A stretch of 33,417 nucleotides of DNA from Myxococcota bacterium (lineage in GTDB: Bacteria; Myxococcota_A; UBA9160; SMWR01). The notes under the pieces were generated by a model. It had not been told where the DNA came from, did not search any database, and worked only from the letters and a program-made list of their open reading frames with translations. The DNA is taken from contig JAKVBI010000008.1 in NCBI GenBank assembly GCA_022447545.1, forward strand, positions 1 through 33,417, in the 5' to 3' direction. This document shows, in pieces, positions 25,813 through 33,417 of the stretch (position 1 is the stretch's first letter; each line of letters begins with the position of its first letter). A program made the translations under genes and the position numbers.

Positions 25813-26996
25813 GGTGTGTACTCGGCGCCGGGGGCCTGTGCCACGACGACCGGCATTCCTTCCACGAACACGGGCATGTCGGACACACAAACAAGTTCGC
25901 CCGGCTGCAGACCCGACGTCACCACAGCCTCATCCCCCTGAAGCCTCAACACACCGACCTGGCGTTCGCGCAAACGCCCCTCTGCGTCCACCACCAGCAC
26001 ACGGTTTCGCCCGCGCAACGCTGAACGCGGAAGCACCACGGCATTGGATTCGACGCGCCCCCGGATCTCAGCCTGCACGAACAAGCCCACGACGAGGGGC
26101 ACGGTGACTCCATCGCTGCGCTGCCCGTAGGGGTCGTCGACCCGGGCGATGGCGTGCACCATCCGGGTGCGCGGGTCGATGATTCCATCGGTGCGCACGA
26201 TACGCCCTCGCCAGCTGCGCACCTCACCGGCCAGCGAAGCACTCAGCGTGACCTCGGGCCGTGCATTCGCTTCGGAAGATCCATCGACCGTCGGCCACTC
26301 GAGGAACACGAGTTCCGAGTCGGACAGAGGCAACCGAACCTCGACGTGATCGACGGCGTAGAGAGTGCCCACCGGATGTCCTCGTTCGACGAACTGCCCC
26401 ACATCGACCCGCTTCTCGCGGGCGCGCCCCGTGAAGGGAGCCACCAACTCGGTACGGTCGAGGTCGCGCTGGGCCTCCTCCAGGCTCACCCGCGAATCCT
26501 CCAGATTGGCGAAGCTCACCCGCTCGGCTCGGCGCGCATCCGAGAGTTGTTCCTCCGAAACCACATCGCTACCCGCCAATCTCTCCCGGCGCCGAAGCTC
26601 CTGCTCCGCATGGGCGTGCTCGGCTTCGGTTCGGATGACATCGGCCCAGGCGTGCCGCATCGCGGCCTGATAGTCGGCTGCATCGATGCGCAGGAGCGCT
26701 TCGCCGAGTTCGAAGGCCCCACCTTCCGCGAGCGCCGGAGACACCCACTCCACCCGGCCCGAGACCTCGGGGACGAGTTCGCTCTGGACCGGTGGCACCA
26801 CCGTGCCCTGGGAGCGAACACGAAGTACGACATCACGCGGAACCGCCTCGACGACCCGCACCCGGGGTCTCTCGTCGATCTGCTCACGCGGCTCGACCCT
26901 CGAGGGGTTCGCCAACAGAAATAGAGCCGCCGCAACGAAAGCCAGCAGCACCAGGCTCGCGAAGATCAGCTGTCGGCGAACACTGTGGGCTTCCAT
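25809..26996 (-). CDS. RND efflux membrane fusion (periplasmic adaptor) protein
   Basis: A 395-residue HlyD/AcrA-type adaptor. It has a single N-terminal membrane helix at about 9-29 (QLIFASLVLLAFVAAALFLL) rather than a lipobox, and a lipoyl-like half-motif near 60-105 (VVPPVQSELVPEVSGRVEWV). An alpha-hairpin coiled coil rich in Glu/Arg follows at about 110-170, with the second lipoyl half at TELVAPFTGRAREKRVDVG. Beta-barrel and membrane-proximal domains complete it (VVLPRSALRGRNRVLVVD). It links the permease to an outer-membrane channel. ATG 26996 has GGGAG four bases upstream. It is the first gene of the pump operon and is divergent from the SDR gene at 27231. Confidence 0.9.
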   Translation of the reverse strand: MEAHSVRRQLIFASLVLLAFVAAALFLLANPSRVEPREQIDERPRVRVVEAVPRDVVLRVRSQGTVVPPVQSELVPEVSGRVEWVSPALAEGGAFELGEALLRIDAADYQAAMRHAWADVIRTEAEHAHAEQELRRRERLAGSDVVSEEQLSDARRAERVSFANLEDSRVSLEEAQRDLDRTELVAPFTGRAREKRVDVGQFVERGHPVGTLYAVDHVEVRLPLSDSELVFLEWPTVDGSSEANARPEVTLSASLAGEVRSWRGRIVRTDGIIDPRTRMVHAIARVDDPYGQRSDGVTVPLVVGLFVQAEIRGRVESNAVVLPRSALRGRNRVLVVDAEGRLRERQVGVLRLQGDEAVVTSGLQPGELVCVSDMPVFVEGMPVVVAQAPGAEYTP

Positions 26997-27154
26997 GCAA
27001 CTCCCTGAATCTACCTGGCTCTGCGTGGCCACCGTGGGCCGATGCGCATTTTTTGCCGGTTGGCCGCCCGGACACGCGCACCGCGGCCTGGTTCGTCGAG
27101 CGGAGCCGGCGGAAGCATACGCGATCTGGCCCTGTCGGTGCCGTCGGTCGCGTC

Positions 27155-27184
27155 TTGACCTAAGCGATCGAATGCCTTGATGAT
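27155..27184 (+). promoter_or_regulatory. Candidate sigma-70-like promoter of the SDR/P450 operon
   Basis: TTGACC at 27155-27160 (five of six to the -35 consensus) and GATGAT at 27179-27184 (four of six to the -10) are separated by 18 bases, 47 bases before the GTG start of the SDR gene. The fit is moderate and judged by eye only. Confidence 0.3.
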
Positions 27185-27230
27185 AGCCGCCGCAAGGACA
27201 ACGAGAGAAGCGCGAACTGGAGGAGGACCC

Positions 27231-28064
27231 GTGGAGATTCGTGGAAGCAATACAGTGGTGATCGGGGGAGGAAGTGGAATCGGCCGCGGGATCGCCCTGG
27301 CACTGGCCGAACAGGGAGCCCAGGTGCTCGTGGCGGACATCGAGTTGGACGCCGCCGAACGCGTCGCAGAAGAGATCGCACAACGGGGAGCCCGAGCACG
27401 TGCGCAGCACGTGGATGTCACCGACTCGAATTCATTGTCCTCGCTGGCCGAGTCCGCATTCTCCCACTTTGGGGAGATCCATGTGCTTTCCAACAATGCG
27501 GGAGTCGTTCATCTCACACCCGTTTTGAAGGCCAGCGAAGCCGACTGGAGCTGGGTGATGTCGGTCAACCTTCAGGGAATCGTCAACAGTTGCCTCGCCT
27601 TCGCACCTGCCCTCGTCGAGCAGACCGCGCCTTCCCATATCGTGAACACCGCCTCCATGGCGGCATTGCTGGGCGCTGCGGTGCCAAATCTCGCTCTCTA
27701 CACGGCCTCGAAGCACGCCTGCCTCGGCTACACCGATGCGTTGCGCACAGAACTCGCCCCCCACGGCATCGGAGTTTCGGTGTTGTGCCCGGGCATGGTG
27801 CGCTCGAATCTCGCCAACACATCGGCACGCAATCGACCCGCACGCTTCGGTGGCCCTCTGGAGGAACCCAAGAACGCCGGGGCGGAGCTCGAGATGATGC
27901 CGGCCGAGGAGTGCGGGCGCATCACCGTGCGCGCCGTGGCAGAGGGACGCTTCCTGATCGTCACCCACCCCGAGAGCCGCCCGCTGGTGGAGGCGCGCTA
28001 CGCGGCCTTCCTGGCCGACTACGATGCCGAGGTCCAAGCGCGCCAGACCGACTCCCCCAGCTGA
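27231..28064 (+). CDS. Short-chain dehydrogenase/reductase (SDR)
   Basis: A 277-residue classical SDR. Cofactor motif IGGGSGIG spans 11-18, where the first glycine replaces the usual Thr of TG-x3-GxG. NNAG is at 88-91, and the catalytic residues are N113, S142, Y157 and K161 (LALYTASKHA). D36 after strand 2 suggests NAD. The C-terminal part (PLEEPKNAGAELEMMPAEE) is longer than in minimal SDRs, typical of a group seen in steroid and hydrocarbon catabolic clusters. GTG 27231 is chosen for AGGAGG at 27221-27226. It heads a plus-strand set with two P450s and an FAH-like gene, so oxidation of a hydroxyl made by a P450 is a reasonable inference. Confidence 0.87.
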   Translation: MEIRGSNTVVIGGGSGIGRGIALALAEQGAQVLVADIELDAAERVAEEIAQRGARARAQHVDVTDSNSLSSLAESAFSHFGEIHVLSNNAGVVHLTPVLKASEADWSWVMSVNLQGIVNSCLAFAPALVEQTAPSHIVNTASMAALLGAAVPNLALYTASKHACLGYTDALRTELAPHGIGVSVLCPGMVRSNLANTSARNRPARFGGPLEEPKNAGAELEMMPAEECGRITVRAVAEGRFLIVTHPESRPLVEARYAAFLADYDAEVQARQTDSPS

Positions 28065-28194
28065 ACCCCGTGCCGCAGTCCCATCCCAACCGCCGAGTAG
28101 CTCTCGATCAGAATCGCGTGCAGACCCGCCACCAAAGCGGCACTCTCTCGGACCCCGGTTCCACACGCTCGAATCGAACCACCCAGGAGTAGCC

Positions 28195-29475
28195 GTGAAA
28201 CCGCTCAAATCCCTGTCTGTCGACGAAATCGATCTCTCCGACCCTCTGTTCTGGGTTCGGCCCATCGAGGAACGAGAGGGAGCCTTCGCAACCCTCCGCG
28301 AACAACGGCCCCTGCCGTTCTTCGAAGAGCAGCCCATTCCAGCCATGCCGGAATTGCAGGGCCCCGGCTACTGGTCGCTGACCCGCCACGCCCACATCCT
28401 CGAGGCCAGCCGAAATCCGGAGATCTACAGCTCGGCGTTGGGGGCGACTTCCATCATCAATCTTCCTCCCGCCTTCAACGAATTCTTCGGCTCCATGATC
28501 AACATGGACGACCCACGACATGGTCGTCTACGGCGAATCGTATCTCGGGGCTTCACGCCCAAATCGTTGCAACAGCTCGAGCATCAGGTCCAGAGTCGCG
28601 CCTCGGCGGTGATCGACCGCGTCATCGAAAAGGGCGAGTGCGACTTCGTGACCGAGATTGCCGCACCGCTGCCCCTGGAAATCGTCTGCGACCTGATGGG
28701 AATTCCCGAGAGTCAAAGCCAGGTCGTCTTCGAGCAGACCAACGTGATCCTCGGCCTGACGGACCCCGAGTACGTCCCGCCGGGCAGCGACATCCAGGCC
28801 GCGGCTCTGCACGCCGGCTCCGAACTGAACTCCCTCATGAAGGAGATTGCCGCGGAACGAAGGCGCAAGCCTCAGGACGACCTCACCACCGCCCTACTCA
28901 ACGCCGAACTCGAAGAAGGAGCCCTGAGCGATCAGGAACTCGCATCCTTCTTCATCCTGCTGGTTTCTGCAGGCAACGAAACCACCCGCAACGCCATCAG
29001 CCACGGCATGAAGGCCCTGTGCGACCACCCCGACGAACGGCGGCGCTGGCAGGCCGACTTCGACAAGATCGCCCCCACTGCCATTGAAGAAATCATACGC
29101 TGGGCGAGCCCGGTGATCTTCATGCGCCGGACTCTGACCCGCGATGTAACCCTCGGAGGTCAAGCGCTGAGCAGCGGCGACAAGGTCATTCTCTGGTACA
29201 ACTCGGGAAATCGCGATGAAGCTGCCTTCGAGGCCCCCTACCGCTTCGACGTCACGCGAACTCCCAACGAACACGTGGGCTTCGGCGGACCCGGCCCCCA
29301 CTACTGCCTCGGCGCAAACCTCGCACGACGCGAAATTCGCGTCATTTTCCGCGAGATCCTGACCCGCCTGCCAGACCTCGAGATTACAGGCCCCCCCGGC
29401 ATGCTCGCCTCGAACTTCATCCACGGAATCAAGCGCATGCCGTGCGCTTTCAGCCCGAGCAGCCCTGCGACCTGA
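28195..29475 (+). CDS. Cytochrome P450 (CYP125/CYP124-like group)
   Basis: A 426-residue soluble bacterial P450. The oxygen-binding helix I has AGNETT at 259-264, the ExxR pair is E299/R302 (EEIIRW), and the haem-ligand loop FGGPGPHYCLGANLAR places Cys at 371. The MINMDDPRHGRLRRIVSRGFTP segment and the FGG-type haem loop are shared with actinobacterial CYP125/CYP124 enzymes that hydroxylate the terminal methyl of sterol side chains or methyl-branched lipids. Assignment to that group is from remembered motifs only. GTG 28195 has AGGAG at 28185-28189; a longer frame back to 28024 overlaps the SDR gene and looks non-coding. No ferredoxin or reductase gene accompanies it, so redox partners must be encoded elsewhere. 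Confidence 0.93.
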   Translation: MKPLKSLSVDEIDLSDPLFWVRPIEEREGAFATLREQRPLPFFEEQPIPAMPELQGPGYWSLTRHAHILEASRNPEIYSSALGATSIINLPPAFNEFFGSMINMDDPRHGRLRRIVSRGFTPKSLQQLEHQVQSRASAVIDRVIEKGECDFVTEIAAPLPLEIVCDLMGIPESQSQVVFEQTNVILGLTDPEYVPPGSDIQAAALHAGSELNSLMKEIAAERRRKPQDDLTTALLNAELEEGALSDQELASFFILLVSAGNETTRNAISHGMKALCDHPDERRRWQADFDKIAPTAIEEIIRWASPVIFMRRTLTRDVTLGGQALSSGDKVILWYNSGNRDEAAFEAPYRFDVTRTPNEHVGFGGPGPHYCLGANLARREIRVIFREILTRLPDLEITGPPGMLASNFIHGIKRMPCAFSPSSPAT

Positions 29476-29485
29476 CGAGGAACCG

Positions 29486-30679
29486 ATGAGCGCGCCTCAG
29501 ATCAATCTACTCGATGGCAGCTTCTATGCCGCCGACCCCTACCCCACCTATCGATGGCTGCGCGAAAATGCGCCCCTGTACCGCGACGAGGACCGAAAGA
29601 TCTGGGGCGTTTCTCGCTACCGCGACATCGTGGCCATCGAGAAGAATGCTCACCTGTACAGTTCCGCCCAGGGCTCACGGCCGAGAATTCCGGGCGATAC
29701 ATCCATGATCAATCGCGACGACCCGCGTCACAACACCCAGCGGCGATTGATCTCCCCCCGGTTCACGCCGCGAGCCGTCTCGAAGCACGAGCACCTCATC
29801 CGAAGCCACGTCACCGAACTGATCGATGCCATGCTCGAACGCGGCTCAGCCGATGTGGTCACGGATCTGGCGGCTCCGCTCCCGGCCATGATGATCAACC
29901 AACTTCTCGGCTTCCCTCACGAGATGTGGCCCAAGAGCCTTTGGTGGTCCGAAGCCACCATGCTGGCCGGAGGGCAACACGGCCCCGATGGCACCATGAA
30001 TTTCGGAGCGACAGAAGGCGGCCCCGAAGCGGTGGCCGAATTTGCCCAGGAAGTCATGGCTCTGGCCGCCCTGCGACGCAGCGACCCCCAGGACGACCTG
30101 ATCTCCGTGTGGTGTCACGCCAAGGTCGACGGCGAACCCATGACCGACGCGGACATCCTTTCCGAGGCGTTGCTCGTTCTCGACGGTGGCGCAGAAACGA
30201 CGCGCTCAGTCATCGCCACGACCGCACTCGACCTGATCCGACACGACGACCAGCGTCGGCTATTGGCCCAAGACCCCTCGCGGATGAAAGTCGCAGTCGA
30301 GGAGTTCATCCGCTGGGTGACCCCCATTCTCAACATGCGCCGAACCGTTGTGCGGGACCACGAACTCCACGGAGAGAACCTGCGCGAGGGCGACGAACTA
30401 CTGCTCATGTATGCCTCGGCGAACCGCGACGAAGAGGTTTTCTCCGATGCGGACCGCTACGACGTGACCCGCACCCCCAACCACCACATCGCCTTCGGCT
30501 TCGGCACACACTTCTGCCTGGGAGCCAGCCTGGCCCGGCTGGAGCTTCGAATCTGCTTCGAGGAACTGCTTACCCGCATCCCCGAAATGCAACTGTCTGG
30601 CGATGAACCCGTCTTCGTTCCCAGCGTATTCACACGCGCTCCAGCAACCGTGAACATCGAATTCGAGGCGGCCCGTTGA
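29486..30679 (+). CDS. Cytochrome P450 (second, FGFGTHFCLG type)
   Basis: A 397-residue bacterial P450. It has GGAETT at 234-239 in helix I, ExxR as E273/R276 (EEFIRW), and the haem loop FGFGTHFCLGASLARLEL with Cys344. The N-terminus INLLDGSFYAADPYPTYRWL and MINRDDPRHNTQRRLISPRF are typical of soluble class I enzymes. The haem loop is like CYP142 and related steroid or terpenoid hydroxylases, as opposed to the FGG loop of its neighbour; the two are therefore not a recent duplication. It starts 10 bases after the first P450, with GAGGA before ATG 29486, so the two are co-expressed. Substrate unknown. Confidence 0.93.
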   Translation: MSAPQINLLDGSFYAADPYPTYRWLRENAPLYRDEDRKIWGVSRYRDIVAIEKNAHLYSSAQGSRPRIPGDTSMINRDDPRHNTQRRLISPRFTPRAVSKHEHLIRSHVTELIDAMLERGSADVVTDLAAPLPAMMINQLLGFPHEMWPKSLWWSEATMLAGGQHGPDGTMNFGATEGGPEAVAEFAQEVMALAALRRSDPQDDLISVWCHAKVDGEPMTDADILSEALLVLDGGAETTRSVIATTALDLIRHDDQRRLLAQDPSRMKVAVEEFIRWVTPILNMRRTVVRDHELHGENLREGDELLLMYASANRDEEVFSDADRYDVTRTPNHHIAFGFGTHFCLGASLARLELRICFEELLTRIPEMQLSGDEPVFVPSVFTRAPATVNIEFEAAR

Positions 30680-30722
30680 CGCCCGCCCTCTCCATCACGC
30701 ATTCGAACCGCTTACAAAACCG

Positions 30723-31718
30723 ATGAAGCGCGCCGCGCTCATGGCAACCGCGGCTCTGGCCATCGCACTCCTGTGGCTTGCCAACGAACTTTTCCGCCCC
30801 TTCCTCGACGAGCCCGCTCCCGCCCCGGTGATCTGTCTGGATCCCGAAAAGGGGAGCACGTCTCCCCTGGGTGAGCCACTGACCATCTACGGCCTGGGGC
30901 TGTCCTACGCCCAACATATTGCCGAATCGCCGGGCCTCTACGATCCGATCAGCGGCCCTCCGGTATTTCGCAAGCGCCCCCACTCGCTGAACCGTTCCGG
31001 ACTCATCCCCTTCCCGGACCGGGACACTCTGCTCGCAGGAGTCCGTGCAGTGGACCCAGCCCACGGCGACCACATGGACGACACTCTCGGCACCATGCCA
31101 CCACTGCTCGACTACGAGGTCGAGGTGGGCATGGTGATTATGGAAGGCTTCCCGGTAGCCGAACTGACGCGCCCAGGCTTCGTGCCCCCCCTGGGCTTCT
31201 TCGTGGCCAACGACGTCACCGCTCGTATCCTGATTGCGTTGGCGCCGCGTTTTGACGACACCGTCGCCTTTCTGGCCGAGGGCAAGGGGCTACCGGGCTT
31301 CACACCGGTAGGGGATACACTGTGGGTGCCGTCGCTTGCGGGCCCCGACTCCTGGCCCTGCGTGGAGCTCGTCACCACCGTCAATGGCGAGGTACGCCAA
31401 CGCGCGCCCTCCAGCGACATCATCTACACCCCCCGACAAATCCTTTGGAATGTTGCGCGCCGCTTCGATCTCGAGCACTTCGAAGCAAACACCTGGATCC
31501 TGACGGGAACACCAGCCGGCGTGGCAGCCCAGATCCCAGGATTCCTTCAGCGCGCCATGGCGTTGGTCGATCCACCCCCCGAGACCAAGTTTGCGCTGAT
31601 GTCGGATGGCGCCGAGTCCAACGAACGATTCCTTGGAATCGGCGATGTGGTCACCGTCTACGCCGGGTACCTGGGCAGCAAAACCAGCACCATCAGCGAA
31701 CCCACGCCCCCCCGCTGA
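30723..31718 (+). CDS. Fumarylacetoacetate hydrolase-family protein with N-terminal membrane segment
   Basis: A 331-residue FAH-fold protein. The metal site E132/E134/D164 is readable in LLDYEVEVGMVI and FFVANDVTAR, and further family motifs are YGLGLSYAQH (56-65), TPVGDTLWVP (194-203), NGEVRQ and WILTGTPAGVA. Such enzymes hydrolyse or decarboxylate beta-diketo or 2-oxo acids with Mg2+. Residues 4-21 (AALMATAALAIALLWLAN) form a hydrophobic helix preceded by KR, which is unusual: most FAH proteins are cytoplasmic. The protein may be anchored to the inner membrane. It follows the second P450 by 43 bases and probably belongs to the same transcript. The ribosome site is weak. Confidence 0.85.
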   Translation: MKRAALMATAALAIALLWLANELFRPFLDEPAPAPVICLDPEKGSTSPLGEPLTIYGLGLSYAQHIAESPGLYDPISGPPVFRKRPHSLNRSGLIPFPDRDTLLAGVRAVDPAHGDHMDDTLGTMPPLLDYEVEVGMVIMEGFPVAELTRPGFVPPLGFFVANDVTARILIALAPRFDDTVAFLAEGKGLPGFTPVGDTLWVPSLAGPDSWPCVELVTTVNGEVRQRAPSSDIIYTPRQILWNVARRFDLEHFEANTWILTGTPAGVAAQIPGFLQRAMALVDPPPETKFALMSDGAESNERFLGIGDVVTVYAGYLGSKTSTISEPTPPR

Positions 31719-31733
31719 CGGGCTTTCGAGCAT

Positions 31734-31747
31734 CCGCCCCGGGGCGG
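31734..31747. terminator. Perfect 14-base GC palindrome between convergent genes
   Basis: CCGCCCCGGGGCGG is a perfect palindrome centred in the 32-base gap between the FAH-family gene (plus) and the MFS transporter (minus). Its place suggests a shared terminator stem, although no T-run is present on either side. Confidence 0.35.
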
Positions 31748-31750
31748 TCC

Positions 31751-33106
31751 TCAAACCTCGCGAGAATTTCGAGTCTCGAGCACGGCCATGATCCGGGTGT
31801 GCTCCGCTTCGTCGAGGCTGAAGCGGGCAAACAGCAGGGCGCCCAGCAGAAAACACGCCCCGGGCAACAGCCCGATCATGGACAGAATCGCCGTTTTCGT
31901 GGCCGCGCTCTGGGGAACATTGGGCTCGAACCCCGAAAGTTGAAGAGCGAAGCCCGCCAGAACCGCCGTCAGCCCCCCCGACCCCTTGCGAACCAGGTTC
32001 CAAACCGCGAGGTACGCGCCCTCCTTCCGCTCCTCCGTCAGATATTCGTCGTAGTCGATGACATCTGCCTGGATCGAAGGGGCCACGATGGAAGAACAGC
32101 CTCCGACCAGACCCAGCAGGGTGGGGATCGCCAAGGTCAGCCACAGTCGTCCTTCGTCCAGGAAGAAGATCGCGAAGAAGCTGAGCGAGGAGGCCAGCAT
32201 GGCCAGGACCCACAGATGTTTCTTGCCATACCTGTGGGATAGGCGGATCCACAGAGGGATCGATGCCACCCGCGGAACGAAGTACAAGAGGATGAAGACC
32301 TCTGTCAGGTTCGAATCACTCACGACGTATTCCATCGCGTAGGGGGCCAGCATGCCGAGGCTGGCTCCCCCAAAGGTCTCGATCCCGTACACCAACAACA
32401 GCAGGCGAGCGTGCGGATTGCGAAACACGTCGAAGAAGGCCTTGCGGATGGAAACCGCGCCGCGGCCACTGTGCTCAATGGGTTCCGGAACGGCGAAAGC
32501 TGCGTAGAGGATGGTCGCAGAGAACACTGCCCCGCACGCAACCGACAGGGCCAACGCCATGGCCCGAGGCTCCTCCGCGGTGCGCAAGAGATAGACGGCC
32601 CCCAAACCCATGACGAAGCCCAGTGTCGCTATGAGTTGTTGATACCCAAATAGACGCGTGCGCTCGTGATGCAAGCGGGTGAGTTCCATCCCGAGGGCCC
32701 CATAGGGGACGAAAAACGCCGTGGTCGCGGTTTCGTACGCAAACATGGCCACAGCCATCCACACCACCAACCAGACAGACGAGAGATCGCCAGGAGGCGA
32801 CCAGAGCATCACGATGGTCAAACCCACTGGAATCGCCGAACCGAGCATCCACGAGCGCCGGCGCCCCCGCTCCGAGGTCGAACGGTCCGACAAATAGCCG
32901 GCCATGGGATCCGATACCGCGTCCCAGACTCTCCCCAGCCCAAACAACAGACCCATGGTGGCTGGCGCGATCAGCAGCACATCGGTGCTGAACTTCATGA
33001 GGTAGATGCTGATCAGCAGCATGCTCAAGCCCATGCCGATCATCGGGACGCTGTAGGCAACGATGACCTTGAGCGGCAGGCTTTCGTTTCGTTCGGAACG
33101 CGTCAG
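31751..33106 (-). CDS. GPH-family (MelB-like) MFS transporter
   Basis: A 451-residue, 12-helix transporter of the glycoside-pentoside-hexuronide:cation symporter family. Signatures are GRVWDAVSDPMAGYLSDRST with D62, D66 and D74, GRRRSW at 81-86, and in the second half ADVIDYDEYLTEERKEGAY and NLVRKGSGGL. Substrates range from sugars to other organic solutes, with Na+ or H+ coupling. The start is a problem. The first helix begins at about residue 10, yet no ATG, GTG or TTG lies between GTG 33193 and Met codons inside helix 1. A CTG at 33106 overlaps the upstream stop as CTGA and has AGGA six bases before it, so I use CTG. GTG 33193 would give a 91-base overlap with the NTF2 gene. Confidence 0.88.
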   Translation of the reverse strand: MTRSERNESLPLKVIVAYSVPMIGMGLSMLLISIYLMKFSTDVLLIAPATMGLLFGLGRVWDAVSDPMAGYLSDRSTSERGRRRSWMLGSAIPVGLTIVMLWSPPGDLSSVWLVVWMAVAMFAYETATTAFFVPYGALGMELTRLHHERTRLFGYQQLIATLGFVMGLGAVYLLRTAEEPRAMALALSVACGAVFSATILYAAFAVPEPIEHSGRGAVSIRKAFFDVFRNPHARLLLLVYGIETFGGASLGMLAPYAMEYVVSDSNLTEVFILLYFVPRVASIPLWIRLSHRYGKKHLWVLAMLASSLSFFAIFFLDEGRLWLTLAIPTLLGLVGGCSSIVAPSIQADVIDYDEYLTEERKEGAYLAVWNLVRKGSGGLTAVLAGFALQLSGFEPNVPQSAATKTAILSMIGLLPGACFLLGALLFARFSLDEAEHTRIMAVLETRNSREV

Positions 33107-33417
33107 GGTGAATCCTCGACTGGGGCGCCCAGGTAAACGCCAAGATCCTCGATGAGGCCCGACCCGTCGAGTCGAAAGACGTCCACGATCCACTGTCGCC
33201 CGGGAGTCACGGTAGATTCCGCCCAGGCCTCGAGCACCGCCGTATCTTCCTGTTGGAAGCTGTGCTGGGCCGTCAATCGGGCATCGTTTGCAAAGGCGAG
33301 TTCGAGAAAGAACTCGCGGATTCTCGCGCCAGAATCGTAGATCCCGCTGGGGTGGCGCAGCACGGCGCCTTCGGCGAACAGAGACATCATGGATTCGATG
33401 TCGGCCGCGTTCATGGC
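33103..33417 (-). CDS. NTF2/SnoaL-like protein, 5-prime end outside the window
   Basis: At least 103 residues of an NTF2-like domain running off the right edge. The visible part starts with NAADIESMMSLFAEGAVLRH, continues with GARIREFFLELAFAND and ends with strands GRQWIVDVFRLDGSGLIEDL. A few residues of the first helix are probably missing, so the ATG at 33414 is likely internal. The stop codon overlaps the proposed CTG start of the MFS gene (CTGA), indicating one transcript and coupled translation. It is the fourth NTF2-like gene in the window; its function is unknown. Confidence 0.75.
   Translation of the reverse strand, partial: AMNAADIESMMSLFAEGAVLRHPSGIYDSGARIREFFLELAFANDARLTAQHSFQQEDTAVLEAWAESTVTPGRQWIVDVFRLDGSGLIEDLGVYLGAPVEDSP

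Noticed and set aside
27231-31718. Reading the SDR-P450-P450-FAH set as a secondary-metabolite biosynthetic cluster
   Set aside because: No polyketide synthase, NRPS, terpene synthase or other scaffold-forming gene is present, so catabolic or tailoring use is more likely.
1-33417. Search by eye for tRNA/rRNA genes, insertion sequences, att sites and CRISPR arrays
   Set aside because: No cloverleaf motifs, transposase or integrase genes, or regularly spaced repeats were seen.

Overview
The window is a GC-rich, densely coding bacterial chromosome segment with about 28 protein genes on both strands. I see no rRNA, tRNA, insertion sequence, phage gene or CRISPR array. Many genes have clear AGGAG-type ribosome binding sites and frequent GTG or TTG starts. 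The likely source is an uncultured, probably marine, member of the Myxococcota / former Deltaproteobacteria. This rests on Cys-rich repeats of the Myxococcus/DUF4215 type in the large secreted protein, a Na+-translocating NQR, an LLM-type (possibly F420-dependent) oxidoreductase, and many catabolic oxygenases. The taxonomy is inference, because no marker gene is present.

Layout. (1) 261-3421 (+): a four-gene ring-cleavage operon of VOC protein, amidohydrolase, BphC/HsaC-type extradiol dioxygenase and a second VOC protein. (2) 3467-6125: a carotenoid-oxygenase gene (-) divergent from an NTF2/SnoaL-like gene (+), then another NTF2-like gene (-). (3) 6263-11972 (-): three exported or membrane proteins, namely a 1185-residue heparinase II/III-like multidomain protein, a lipoprotein and a single-pass membrane protein. 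(4) 12334-14855: an NTF2-like protein (+), an LLM oxidoreductase (-) and an SDR (+). (5) 15411-22588 (+): a complete nqrABCDEF operon followed by the flavin transferase apbE and a very small nqrM. A 555-base leader rich in inverted repeats precedes it. (6) 22642-26996 (-): an RND efflux pump with its membrane fusion protein. (7) 27231-31718 (+): an SDR, two cytochrome P450s and a membrane-anchored FAH-family protein. (8) 31751-33417 (-): a GPH-family MFS transporter and a truncated NTF2-like gene.

Working together. Regions 1, 2, 4 and 7 read as catabolism or tailoring of hydrophobic aromatic, terpenoid or steroid-like compounds: P450 hydroxylation, SDR oxidation, extradiol cleavage, C-C hydrolysis by amidohydrolase or FAH-fold enzymes, and VOC/NTF2 helpers. 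NQR is a housekeeping respiratory sodium pump encoded with both of its dedicated maturation factors. The strongest points for a second look are the ring-cleavage operon with an amidohydrolase in the place of the usual hydrolase, the compact NqrM, the structured nqr leader, the secreted heparinase-like protein, the membrane-anchored FAH protein, and a probable CTG start for the MFS transporter.
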